From: Baylisascaris procyonis
Taxonomy: Eukaryota; Nematoda; Chromadorea; Rhabditida; Ascarididae
Assembly: GCA_037389465.1 (NCBI GenBank)
Contig: JAZARR010000188.1
Location: forward strand, 2,197,501 to 2,261,500
DNA length: 64,000 bases
Reading direction: 5' to 3'
Shown: positions 63,667 to 64,000 of the stretch, piece after piece
How positions within the stretch are numbered: position 1 is the stretch's first letter
Layout of the letters: every line of letters starts with the position of its first letter
Notes under the pieces: generated by a model
The model's database searches: none
Told to the model about the DNA's origin: nothing
The model's input: the letters and a program-made list of their open reading frames with translations, nothing else
Translations under genes and position numbers: made by a program

Positions 63667-64000
63667 GTAAGTGCGTCATTTTTAATGTTTTTATGGAATG
63701 CTTACTGGTATTTAGAATAAAAGTTTAAAGGTATAAGAAGAATTGTGGCGATAAAGTTAGAATCAGAGATGTAATAACCATCAGAAGTGATCTTCGTGTT
63801 CTGGACATCGGCATTGACAATATCCATTTGTGGCCGTTAATGGCCACTCTTTCTCAATGATTGCCAGTGCCTGATTCAAAGTACTGCTGTGTGATTTGTC
63901 GCTAGACGTCTTAGGTCAGATGGTGAGACGAGGAGTGGCACGATTGTGCACTTCAAAAATTTTAATTGTCAATGGCAGTCGAAACTACAGATCCCAGTGG

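Larger units (their letters stand above)
59215..64000. repeat. Inverted copy of the satellite and gene Y segment
   Basis: Reverse complement of about 46390-51650 (B) and 34240-38820 (A), starting in the 38-bp satellite and running to the window end. With copy B it forms an inverted repeat with arms of more than 4 kb and a spacer of about 7.5 kb. It places the third gene Y on the + strand. Confidence 0.9.

Overview
The window reads as nuclear DNA of a nematode, most likely a parasitic clade V (strongylid-like) species. The reasons are many small exons with TTTTCAG-type acceptors, an AT-rich background with long (TA)n tracts, and remnants of LINE, BEL/Pao and Penelope-like elements. The organism is inferred, not proven.

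Region 1 (1-27.1 kb, + strand) is one conserved housekeeping gene, the catalytic subunit of DNA polymerase alpha (POLA1). I could follow it through 33 exons with consistent splice phases from 258 to a stop at 27109-27111, giving about 1481 residues. Only the first N-terminal residues appear to lie left of the window. Its introns hold (TA)n microsatellites, two LINE 3' tails and short minisatellites.

Region 2 (27.1-31.5 kb) is intergenic. It ends in a degraded minus-strand LINE with endonuclease and reverse transcriptase remnants.

Region 3 (31.5-64 kb) is a segmental duplication array. A unit of about 12-13.5 kb starts near 31514 (copy A), 43371 (copy B) and 56899 (copy C). Copy C breaks near 59.08 kb and continues to the window end as an inverted copy of the 34-38 kb / 46-50 kb segment. 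Each unit carries two predicted genes that I do not recognise. Gene X (+ strand) encodes a short basic head and a Gly/Ser/Cys/Arg-rich tail. Gene Y (minus strand in A and B, plus strand in C) is a seven-exon gene for a small protein with a signal peptide. In A and B the two genes converge tail to tail, 829 bp apart. The units also carry a 38-bp satellite, a Penelope-like reverse transcriptase fragment, a BEL/Pao fragment (B only) and an LTR-like insertion (B only).

The most interesting signal is gene Y. Splice sites, exon phases, the signal peptide and long intron stretches are kept among copies, but several exons are almost unalignable in sequence and length. That is a pattern of fast-diversifying secreted proteins, here in a tandem and inverted array with gene X. 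The exon models come from hand reading of splice signals and cross-copy comparison and have no transcript support.
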